Shown in pieces: positions 1-11,100 of a DNA stretch of 64,000 nucleotides. The notes below the pieces were generated by a model, which saw nothing but the letters and a program-made list of their open reading frames with translations, ran no database searches and was not told the DNA's origin. The stretch's first letter is position 1. The number at the start of each line of letters is the position of its first letter. Origin of the DNA: Isoperla grammatica (taxonomy: Eukaryota; Arthropoda; Insecta; Plecoptera; Perlodidae). The stretch is taken from contig OX246740.1 of the NCBI GenBank assembly GCA_945910005.1, forward strand, positions 59,160,646-59,224,645. The letters are read 5' to 3'. Made by a program: the position numbers and the translations under genes.

Positions 1-3000
1 GCGTCTCGCAGCAGCCGAAGGTGAGGTGTCTGGAGGGGGAGGTGGACAGGTGTCTGGTGAGCGCGCCCACGCTGCGGGAGAGAGAGGCCTCCAGCGCGGG
101 CGTAACACCATCGCCCGGGCGGCGGTCGAAGGGCGTAGGCAGCCCGTCTACGCCCGCCAGCCTGGCGTGTGTGGGCGACGGCGGGTGAGAGAGGTGGGCG
201 CGGGCGTAGCTGGCCGCCCGCGCCAGCACGGGGTCCCGGGCGTGATGGTCGGCCGGGTAGAACAGTGCGGCTGTGAGGCGCACCAGGGCTGTCGCGGTGG
301 CGTGCCTCACTCTGGCATCCTCGTCTCCAAGCAGCGTCCACACCACACGGTCCAGAACCTTGGCCTGGAAGTCTGAGTTGCCCGTCAGGTAGTGGATGGT
401 GACGTACGGTAGGTCACTGACAACCTCCACCAGCTTCACCTGTCAGACAACACAACACACGACGCAAGCCGGTCTTATGGCTGCCACAGTGAGAACAAGT
501 TAGAGGAGACATTAATATTCAGTTGGAAGTCGTAACATCAAACATAAAACTATTAATGGTCACACAATCAATATATGTACCAAATTAAACACAATTTTTA
601 ATGATATACTTCAAATAATTTGAATGGCATTTTCAAATCGATTCAGGGATAATGTGTTACATTAACATTGAGGTTAATGATGATATTTGGGTCAATTCAA
701 ACGACCCAAGCCAACCCTGAAAGAATTGGTAAGACGCATTGGATTTCAGGGAAGTGTGTACAATAGAAAGGCAATTAAAAGAAAGATAAATATAATTATT
801 ACATATTAATTTCCATAGCAAAATAACAATAAAATTATTTACTGGAAGAACTATGGCTCAACTCCAAGAGTAATGTACTACAGGGAAGGGTGAACTAGAC
901 CAACCTTGACGAGCCAGTAGGGGTTGTCCACGACATGCGGAAGAGCCGCAAGTAGGGGCAGCGCTGTCCGGCTGTCAACGCTCTCGAGTAGTTCCGTCAG
1001 GCAAGTGTTGACGGTCGCCAACGTCTGCCGGCAACACACTGACGACTCATCTTCCAAACCCTGCGAGGGAAAACACAAACGTTTGCAACTAGACGGTGTT
1101 TAAGATGGAGAGATGGTAGCTGTAGTGTTGTCTTGAAAACGCTTCTTATCATCCAATTTTTAATGCCGTATTGTAGGCTACTTGAATTTAATAACTTTGA
1201 TGAAAATATTGTACCGTGTAATTTACGTATAACAACTTGATGGCCAAGTCACCTTGTGTGCTGGACAATACGAAACAATACAAAACAAACACAAACATGG
1301 CCAGGTTCAGTTATAAACAATTGTTGTTCTACCTAACCAGTGGTGAACTTAGAATTTGATGAGCACAGAAATAACTCGATCTACATCAAGAAGAACTCAT
1401 CCAGACTATAGAAACGGTTCTCTCTTGCCTTAGGCTAGCTAGTTTTATTGTTTTTGTGTCTTTTATTTTCATTCCAAGTACGTACATAAATATAATCTGT
1501 GTTCCATACGATATATACGTGTCCTAATGCGAGGTTTTATTGAGTGGACTCACCCTGAGCAGCAGCTTGACAAGGTCGTGCAAGGAGACCGGCCCATCCC
1601 CCCGCCTCACCCCCGCCAGCGCCAGTGCCCCCGCGGCTGCCCCTGCGATGCCCCTCAGCTGGGGGTCGGCATGGTCGGCAAACAGCAACAGGTCGGCGAG
1701 GGGCTGACACCCCCGACCCTCGTCGCGGTCCAGTGAGAGCCGGAACACCTCGGGGTGTAAGCGCAGGACATTGCCGACGCAGCCAAGTGCCAGCGCCTTA
1801 ACGCTGACGCGGACCAGAGAGTCGGGCATCGTGTGGCCGGGCCATCCCGTCAGCAGGAACGAGCTGGCCACGTGGCGAGCACAGTGGGTCAGCGGGGCCA
1901 CGTCAGCGTCTGTCAGCGAGCCCACGTTCACGGCCTGCCAAGCATAAACACTTGTCAGTTGCAACGATATCTCTTAATTAGCAAGCGATATCGGCACCAT
2001 CTGCCCGATGAAATGTAGGCCAAATTGATATTCCATCATCGAACTTTTTCAGTGACAAAATGATGAAGCAATACAAAAATTATGTATACAGGTTACAATG
2101 AAGATAGTTATGCCAATCAATTAAGAATTTAGCACCCCGGTATTTAACTTGTTTTCTCCATGCCATGGGGAAACAAGTTAGTGGCAGGCTTTGCTGCAAT
2201 AATTATTGTTTACACTTGGCATAAGCGGAAGGTCAATTTGAAGAAGGAAAAGTGCAAAGGAAAAGTGGAGAAACATAGTGAATGAGATGTTGAAGAGTAA
2301 CAAACAACAAATCTTGGGAGCATGTGAAGTAGTGAGAGAGAACTATGCCCTAGACAGGGGTAGACAACACTGCACAGTTACAGAGCATCACTGTTATGAA
2401 GTAGACCACAGCCAAAGAGAGACGTGGAGCGATACCTTGAAAGGTGTGTTACAAGTCGCGTTGGTAGACGGAGACGGCAGGTTGATCTCGTCCTTGACCT
2501 CGTCACTCTGAACAGAGGACTGAACGGACAGAGGAGTTGGTCTCACAGGGGAGCCAACCTCTGCCGTTGTACTCTGGATGCTCTCCGTTTCGTCGTCTGG
2601 AAAACAGGTGGGAAAACGACAAGGTTAACATACAACAATGAAATTCAAACAAATATACTTTCTGCAATGTAGGCCTATTTTGAAAAGCACAAATAATGGG
2701 TTACTACAGTAGGTATTTTGCTACTTACTTATCTTTTGCTTCACATAGCTTATTTACATCACAAGTTAGTATTTACACATACAATATACATCACCCAGTC
2801 TTCAGGCACCCTCCTATGAACATAGCTTCTTACCTTCAATACTGCCTATCCTGATATTGGAATATTCCGAGGTTTCTTCGAGCGCCAGTCCCAGACTCCT
2901 CTCCTCGTCGCGCGGGCTCGTGTTGGCAGGAGTGGAGGTCGTGATGGTGTCGACCCAGGCCTCGACCGACGGGAGATGGAGCGAGGGAAGCATTTCGCTG

Positions 3001-6000
3001 TCGGGGTCCAGAAGCGCAGCCTCGTCTCCCGGGGCCAGCGACATGGCCACACTCATTTGACCTTCAAGCAGGACAGCACTCTTGACACTCCCCTCTATTG
3101 CTATGTGACCACCCCTTACCCCCCCCCCCCCCCCCATGACAACCTGACATGGCCATACTCATTTGACCTTCAAGCAGGACAGCACTCTTGACACTCCCCT
3201 CCAACACTATGTGACCACCCCTTACCCCCCTCCCCATGACAACCTGACATGGCCACACTCATTTGACCTTCAAGCAGGACACTCCCCTCCATCGCTATGT
3301 GACCGCCCCTTACCCTCGTGGCAACCCGACAATTATATCATATTATATTACTTACAATCAGTCATATTTGTTATGCTGGGCAATGGTCACATAATTAGGG
3401 AGTGAACCTTTTAAACTATGTCTAACTTAAAATATCTGCACTCTAGCAGAACATTTCTCATGGTTCAGATTAGTGATGACATCGGTTAGTAAAATTACTA
3501 ACCGGTTAACCGAATTCGAAACCGGTTTAAAACCGGTTTTCAAAAAAAAACAAAAAAAACGCTCTCCAAAAATAAACATATTTACGTAAGGTTGTATCAG
3601 CGAGGGAGGTAAAGATCCTCAGTGCCGGCAGCAGAGATCGTAGATAAAACGACCTTTTCAGAGACCCCCCCCCCCCCCTCCCACGTGGAACGAGATGCAG
3701 CTGGTCAAGGTCAAGTCACTCACTGGCTGCTGGGTTGCATTGTGTTGAGCGATGTAAGGGGGTGGGGGGCGCTTCGCGGAACTGGGATGATTTACTAACG
3801 TGGTCGCGCTTGCACAATAACAACTTGGAATTCGGCTCACTGGCTGGCCGGAAAAACCGATTATGAGAACACAGAAAACGTACTATTGGATCAAATTTCC
3901 CTGACGGACTGATAACGTACAAAGGCGGTTTTACTGTATAATACAGCTGCTAATTAGTCCACACAAACAAGGAAATCCCAGGAAAGAAGACGAAATCTGA
4001 GTAGTCGACAGGTGGTTCCTTGTTGCTACGGGACATGTCGTTAGGCGATCCACAACCAGCCCGCCCGCCCGTCAGAGGCGTGGCTCTTAGCGAGGGTGAA
4101 GCACACAAAAAAGCAGAACCGAATCTAAAAATCGAAACCGGTTTTTATCAAAACTGGTTCGAAACCGGTTTTCGGTTAATCGATGTTATCACTAGTTCAG
4201 ATGGGGAGCCTGAATAGCGCCGAATGGAACAACGCCGAATCGATCGTGTGTACTGCACTTTCAAGTATAATCCTAACCCAAAAAAGTAGACCTTGTAAAC
4301 TGGAACAACGCCGAATCTTATTCTGCGTTAATCCACCGGAACAACGCCGAATATTTTTCTGCTTAAATCCACCGGAACAACGCCGAATCTTTTTCGGCTT
4401 AAATCCACCGGAACAACGCCGAATCTTTTTCGACGTTAATCAACCGGAACAACGCCGAATCTTTTTCGACGTTAATCAACCGGAACAACGCCGAATCTTT
4501 TTCGACGTTAATCAACCAGAACAACGCCGAATCTTTTTCGGCGTTAATCCACCGGAACAACGCCGAATGTTTTTCGGCGTTAATCCACCGGAACAACGCC
4601 GAATCTCACAGTGTTGGTTAAAATTCTTTTCAAAAAAAATATTTTTGGGTTCGTCAATACATTCAACTCACTGCACCGTTTAACCCATGTAACACAGAAA
4701 ATGATTCGGCGTTTTTTCAGTGGATTTACGCCGAAAAAGATTCGGCGTTGTTCCGGTGGATTGACGTAGAAAATTTTTCGGCGTTGTTCCAGTGGAAAAA
4801 CGCCGAAAAATATTCGGCGTTGTTCCGGTTGATTAACGTCGAAAAAGATTCGGCGTTGTTCCGGTGGATTTACACCGAAAAATATTCGGCGTTGTTCCGG
4901 TGGATTAACGCCGAAAAAGATTCGGCGCTGTTCCGGTGGATTAACGCCGAAAAAGATTCGGCGTTGTTCCAGGTTACAAGGTCTACTTTTTTGGGTTAGG
5001 ATTATACTTGAAACTGCAGTACACACGATCGATTCGGCGTTGTTCCATTCGGTGTTATTCAGCGTCCCCGTTCAGATCGGTTCTTGTAAAAGCTGTTGTC
5101 AATTGACACTGAATCATAATCAAATACTGCCTGCATTGCCCTACGATAGGTTTGGTGATGTACAATTGTACAAAGCTATTGTGTAGTGTCATATATCCAT
5201 CTGATGAGTTTTGGAGGGACGAAACACGTGGAGAATTACGTAATGTTTGTATGTTTTCCTCCCCCTCAACTTACTTAAAGTCCTGTGTGTGAGTTTCTCA
5301 TGAGGTCCGTCTGGCTGTATTCGACTCCTAGTGATGCCACCGGGCGTGAGCAGGATATGCAGCAGATCCCCTGGTGGTGACTGAAGCAACTGACACAACG
5401 TCTCCAGGGCGGCGTTCACCACGTTGTGATCCGCGTGGTTCGTGAAGTGGAGACACAGTTCGTACACCTGTAGCATACGGTCGGTGGCGAGTGGCGACTC
5501 CTGCTGGCGACAACGTACACCGAAACTACCCCGCATCTCTTCCGAGCTCTCGACGGACGCGACGTGGGGTAGGATGTTGCGCAGGCAGCCCAGCACTCCC
5601 AACACGTTGGCAACCGACTGGTCTTCGTGCAGCGGTATGATGCAATCTGAGCACAAGCCAAGCAGACAAATATACTGTGAGACCTCTTTGCAGGGGAGGG
5701 AAAAGGCTGTAACACTAATTTATAAATAGAAGTGATTTAAAATGGTACAGTCAATATTACTACAAGACATTAGAATATGTAGGCCTACATTGTGTTATAA
5801 ATACTTTGTTGATGTTGACGATGTAAGATATAAGATGTGTATTCTCTTCAAAAGAATGCTAATTGATTTCCACCTTAAAATGCAGCACAATTTAGAGAGC
5901 AGAGTGCGCAGATTGTAAGTTAAGTTACCTAGAAGTGTGTTGAGGATGTACGTAACAAACACGTGAGGTTTGCGACAGTTGAGACAAACTGTCAGAATAC

Positions 6001-7267
6001 TAGACGTAGCCGTTCGCCTTACGACGGCAGACGGTGAGGAAAGATTCAAGAGGAACGCCTTCAGTAGTCCTTTAATATCATTGTCGGTCGTGAAAGTTCC
6101 AAGGGCTTTGAATATCTTGGGCATCGCTGCAGCAAGAGTTTCGAGTACGGCTTCCTCTGGACGTCGGGCAATGTGTATTATACACGGCATCAGGTTCAGA
6201 ACATACGGCTTTCCCTTCTGCGGCCTGAGGAACACACACATTCAAATATGGCACACGACTGGCTTTTTATTCTTTAGTTTAAACTGCTCAAATTTTTAGC
6301 ATCAAACCAATTAGTGTAGGTACTATGTAATAATTTCTGCAAATACATAGTAGCCACATGAAATTCCACAAGCTTGGATATAAAACAAAAATATTAAGTC
6401 TTACCGAATCATGTGGCAAAGCTCGGCAAATCTCCAAAGTGCTGCACGAAGAGTCCGAGGACTGCCGTTCTTCTTTATTTCTTTATGAAGCTCTACCTGG
6501 ATTTTAACAACATTGCTGTCTGCCAATGCCTGAAAAATTGTAACAGATTAAGTACTCTCTTACACGCTTTATCTCTGCTATAATTGTTACACGTATCAAG
6601 CGGACTGAGCCCGGACTAAAGAGTGTAGCATGTACTTCTTAAATTGTCTTCTGGTAAACATACAAACTCGAGCTTATTTCAGTTTGGTTTAGATACTGTA
6701 GATTCTTGACAAGACCTATCTCCTATCATGGACACGTGTTGGCAACTACACTTACCCGGATGATTCTATTCAGGCTTTCATCAGCAATCATTCGGACATC
6801 AGAATGTGGATCATCACACTGTTGGAGTAGAAGTTCAATGGAAACGCTTAAAAGGTGCAGGAAATTTGATGAACTGCGTACACCTGAGTAACACATTGCA
6901 TCTGCGATTGTCAAGCAATGGCTAATTTTCTCTTTCTTCCTATAATAGAAAAAATCAGATATAAGACAAGGCTAGGGCTTAGACCTAACCTCAAAATAGC
7001 CTCGGAGGCCAAGGAAACAAACGAACGTACAGGCTCTGCAATAGAACTAGGGGCCTAGGCCCTACTAGGCTGAGGAATTCTTGTTTACGAATTGAGAGGA
7101 GGTCTACTTCGTTTTCTTAGACTAGCCTAGCCTATGCAAAAGTAAAATTGTCCTAGTGCACCAAGTAGGCCCTACCTTGCTGCAGTAGTGTCATCTGTCA
7201 AAGGTTGAGTTATCTGATGAATTTTCAGGGCTTCGAGGGACTTGACTAGCTTTTCCATCGTCGCCAT
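1..7267 (-). CDS. HTT: Huntingtin, N-terminal third (partial, runs off left edge)
   Basis: Huntingtin is a large HEAT-repeat scaffold acting in vesicle transport, autophagy and spindle orientation. Ten coding exons read leftwards: 7176-7267, 6756-6939, 6405-6529, 5929-6224, 5275-5646, 2834-3061, 2436-2596, 1554-1934, 905-1060 and 1-439 (incomplete). All splice phases agree and give 811 codons of a protein usually near 3,100 residues. The start [15 protein letters not shown] matches the family's amphipathic N17 helix. Further family blocks are [16 protein letters not shown] (exon 2), [19 protein letters not shown] (exon 3), [18 protein letters not shown] (exon 4), [10 protein letters not shown] and [14 protein letters not shown] (exon 8), DNPYWLVK (exon 9) and LTFGCCE at the left edge. 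There is no polyglutamine tract: exon 1 continues [11 protein letters not shown]. Exons 6-7 encode an acidic, Ser/Thr-rich linker, the least conserved part. The exon 6 acceptor is the least certain border, because it sits in a tandem repeat. Confidence 0.95.
2146..2179. repeat. Short near-perfect hairpin in an HTT intron
   Basis: AACTTGTTTTCTCCATG is followed by CATGGGGAAACAAGTT, giving a 16-pair stem with almost no loop. It lies in the intron between exons 7 and 8. No function is evident. Confidence 0.6.
3041..3330. repeat. Tandem repeat (about 3 units of 100-106 bp) spanning the HTT exon 6 acceptor
   Basis: ACATGGCCA(C/T)ACTCATTTGACC recurs at 3041, 3147 and 3247. The first copy contains the inferred 5' end of HTT exon 6 (minus strand) and its acceptor; the other two lie in the intron and carry the same acceptor-like sequence. 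The second unit includes a run of about 16 C. Confidence 0.85.
3471..4194. mobile_element. Non-autonomous hAT-like element, CCGGTTT-rich family, copy 1
   Basis: The 724-bp element starts TAGTGATGACATCGGTTA and ends CGATGTTATCACTA, forming imperfect terminal inverted repeats. Subterminal blocks of AACCGGTTT repeat at both ends. It is flanked by a perfect 8-bp duplication, GTTCAGAT, at 3463-3470 and 4195-4202. An 8-bp duplication of form nTnnnnAn and TAGNG ends are typical of hAT. No transposase frame is visible. It lies in the HTT intron between exons 5 and 6, and a relative sits at 41925. Confidence 0.85.
4203..5069. mobile_element. Foldback element with 36-bp internal repeats
   Basis: The 867-bp element is almost entirely one inverted repeat. 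It starts GGGGAGCCTGAATAGCGCC and its reverse complement starts GGGGACGCTGAATAACACC. Each arm carries several copies of a 36-bp unit containing GGAACAACGCCGAATC; the arms meet at an AT-rich centre near 4620-4690. It is flanked by GTTCAGAT at 4195-4202 and 5070-5077, the same octamer that flanks the hAT-like element on its left. Long frames through the arms are a by-product of a unit length divisible by three. Confidence 0.88.
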
Positions 7268-8145
7268 ATTCGTTGTATAGTTATAGTCCTAGACTTATGA
7301 CAAATTTAATGCCCAAAGACTAGGAAATACATTTTAAATCCAATATATCACAAACATCACCGCTTATATTCTTGAGCTACTACCTGCCATAGAAATGCCA
7401 GGTGCCAACAGCTGTGACTCAGTGACATCCGCCGACTTTTGTATTCGGTGGTTGGCAGCCTTTCATCAACATTTTAGGCGGCTCATTTGAGTGGTCATTT
7501 CGAATTTTTAAAATTCAAAATTTATTTACATTGACATATAAATAGAATATGTTATGGATATTGCCGTTGTAATACTAATAAGACACAATGAAGTCAAATT
7601 AAAAATGTACCCTACCTACTATGGGCATCAGAGTTATAAATATGTTGCAAAATATGTGTCCATCTTCATCTTTTCTTGTTGTTGTTCATAATGGCTACAC
7701 GGCTACACCAATTATGAGTCTGTAGAGCGATTGAACAGGGAGGAGACCGGTATTTTTTTAAACTATTTAAAACCAACGATTACCTAAATGATAACACAAT
7801 ATGTACTCCAAGTCTAGATTCTAGAACAATTTATTATATTGTTTGCTGAAGGTGTTGTCACATTAGAGCATAACTGAAAAGCTTACACAGTCATTTATTA
7901 TGATATTGTATCCATATACTGCTATAAAACTACTAGAATGAGAAGGTTTAAGAAATAATTATAACCAAATAAACCTAATCACATCTATATTTTGTAATTG
8001 TGTAGGATACACATTACACAATTTACTACTATGCAAGTGCACTATAATACAAACAGACAATATGAAACTACTGTTCGGTTTATTTTACATACTAATAGAT
8101 GAGAATGAAAACTAGCATTTTAGGTTAAATAAAGAGTAATTAGTA
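7268..8145. other. HTT upstream region and intergenic gap
   Basis: This stretch between the HTT start codon and the probable 3' end of the INPP5A transcript should hold the HTT 5' UTR and promoter. The first 200 bases are less AT-rich than what follows. I see no TATA box in a convincing position, no coding exon and no recognisable repeat. Confidence 0.5.
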
Positions 8146-11100
8146 GTTTACATTTTAATTTTATTGCATCACAGTTTAGAACAATAACAATCACAATACA
8201 CAACAGATACATTTGACCGTTGATGGACATTGTACTTACATCGAGAGAATTAAGTGACCATTACATTAAAATTGGTGTAGTTATTTCAAAACTGTAAGCT
8301 CTCTTTATAAGTTGACTAGCAAACAAAATTATTCACAACATGACATATATTACAATGCATGTAAATAAGTACAACTCTATCTATGGTAAGTAACTTAATA
8401 TAATTTTTGTACAGTATATGGCACCTAACTATAATAATAACAATTAACTAAACTATAATTAAGTCAACTTTGTATCACTGTCAACAGTTAAAATGTACAA
8501 AATAAAGTTTTGTCATGTTTTGTTTAATGTATAAGTTTGTCTCGACACTGAAAACAAAACTTGGTACAGTTGCAGGCGACCTATAAATCTCCTGGCTCAA
8601 AAAGAAAAACTAGACGACCAGTATGACATTTGGGTGAGAAGACGTTCTAAAAGTCAACTGAAAATGATGATCAGAAACTTGTATATTCTATTTTAAAAAC
8701 AAGGTATGATATGCAAGCTCAAGTGCTCTTTCCCTTCCATACACCCATGTGTGTTTGATCCATTGAGGGTAGCTCATTACGTACGTCACCACCGTGTACT
8801 ATATTATTATCGAAACAAAGTTTGGCCTGAACACTTTTAACACCTCATTGCCCACATTGTATGTACTCGTCGTTAAATTTAAGAGATTCTTACGAATACA
8901 GTACTATGTAACGGAACCTGTTGAGATGCTTATCCCTCCACTAAATGAATAAAAATACAATATTGATTGATTGATTGAGGTCTTTTGTTAAAAGGCGGGA
9001 TTAAGGCTAGCGAAACCTTATCTTCCATCCAACCCTTTTAAGGATTTAAAGGAAATCCTTTAGACGAGATACAGAACACATTCCGTTAGAACGTACGTAA
9101 CGACAGACAGAATATGAACACCGATGATAATGAATTCTTTGATTTATTTGAAAATCTAAAACTACTCGATTGACATCAAATCTATATCAGCTAAGCTAAA
9201 CTCGATACAGCAAGGTAGGATTACAGAAGTATGATGACCTGACAGCAATCAAAGAACAGTGAGTAGGCAGGTTTAGTTTACGAGGAATGTGGGAGCATCT
9301 AGACACTACTACTGACTACTTAATAAATGAAAGCTCTATGAACGCTCGAACATTCCATTGACAACCCTGATTATAACTCACGTTGATGTATTGTATTGTG
9401 AAGATAAGACTACAATGGCACCAGTTAGTGGTGATTTCAATAGATTTGTTAGTTTCTGTTGTACATAACAGGTTTACTTAGCTATTCTTTTGTGCCATTA
9501 TTACAGAATGTGATCACCTGTTATTCATTATTGAACTTAAATATGGTGTACAGCATTACAGCCACACACAATGTAATGAATTAATAAAGACATACTGATT
9601 TAATAATTGCAAAAATAATATTCTGTAACAATGAATTTTGTGTATGCACATGCAATGTATGAGTGCGCAGCACCAGAGCTATTTACCCATCATCATTCAT
9701 TACTGTGAACGGCGGGTGTAACAAAACAAACGCTGAATGTCTTGCGATTCAGCCTTGACAAATGAACCAACTCTTTTACTATTGGTGTGTCAATGTTTGT
9801 CATAAACGAGGGAGGCCAAACAACACTTGGTCATTATTCATCTCATATGCTCACAGATATATCTAAACATTCTCACACTAAAATAAGTGATAATTAACAA
9901 CACAATAAAGGATAAATTAACAGCATTTTCCTCAACTTGTTAGACTAGTTTTGTATAAGTTCAAAAAAACACAAGTTCCATATTTATTATTAATGAAGCG
10001 AGTAGGGCATAGTATAATATTAAGTACGTGTACAAATTGCACAAGGAAACACAACTCCTATAATATTGAGGAATGGTAATTAAATGATACTATTACTATG
10101 GTTCTAACTAATTGAGGTAGGGTCTCTGAAAGGCTACTAGATGTAGCAGTGTTTAATGCTAACCAGTAAAAAGTAAATACAAAACATGTACGGTCAACAA
10201 TCCGATGGCAATATGTCGGTATAGGGGCAAAACCGACGTGAAGTTCGACCCTTCGATAACAATGCGAAGTAGACTACTAGACCGGTGTTGACGCAGCTTC
10301 CCGCACAGTGACATAGTGTCCTGAGGACAGAGCACATACGTTGCTCAGAAACGTCGACCAATATGACAAGTAAGTGCAATAAACGTGACTTTACAACCCG
10401 TTGTATTTATAATTTTAACAATATATATATATATAGTTTTTAAGAACATCCCCACTTACGACAAAGATGGTTTCACTTAAATTATTTTAATGCGGATGTG
10501 TAGTACTGTACATTGTCTACATGGCATTATCTCGTACATACCAACGTAGCATGTGCACATTCAGAATTAAACTGTTTTGATATAGTCTCATCACACGTTA
10601 ATTGACTGTTTACTTCACCCATGATTTGATTATGTAATTAAATAAAACCAAAATTGAAAACATTGAATGTCTAAACGTAGTATGGTCCCATCTTATACCG
10701 TTTGTTTGTTGTTTGAGGATTACAAGTGCTCTCGACATGGTCGTTAGCTAGCCATACGAATAACGAGGGACGGGGGTCTTGAACACATTACATATTTACA
10801 ACACACCATCCAACATCTTTAAAATTTACCACATTAAAACGTGACAACAACAAATTAGTTTCTGTAGAATATACATTCATCAAAAATACAGTAAAATCGT
10901 ACATTAAAAGACCCATTGAAGTTAAGCGAGGAAAAATGTTGCTTCAACATCTTTTAGATTTTTGTGCAGTTGCCTATTATAATTATGCCATCTGTATCTC
11001 ATCCAATTGTTGCACATCACATTTTGCTTGTGTTTAGAATAATTTTGGGGGCTGGTATACGTGGGTGGTGTATTTTATGTCCTGTTCCTGCATCCCACTG

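Noticed and set aside
4183..5026. Repetitive 148-166-codon frames on both strands
   Set aside because: They arise from a 36-bp unit in a foldback element and have mirror copies on the other strand.
8880..8985. Possible LINE 3' end with (TTGA)n tail
   Set aside because: Only the tail-like sequence is visible, with no coding remnant or second boundary, so it is mentioned but not annotated as an element.
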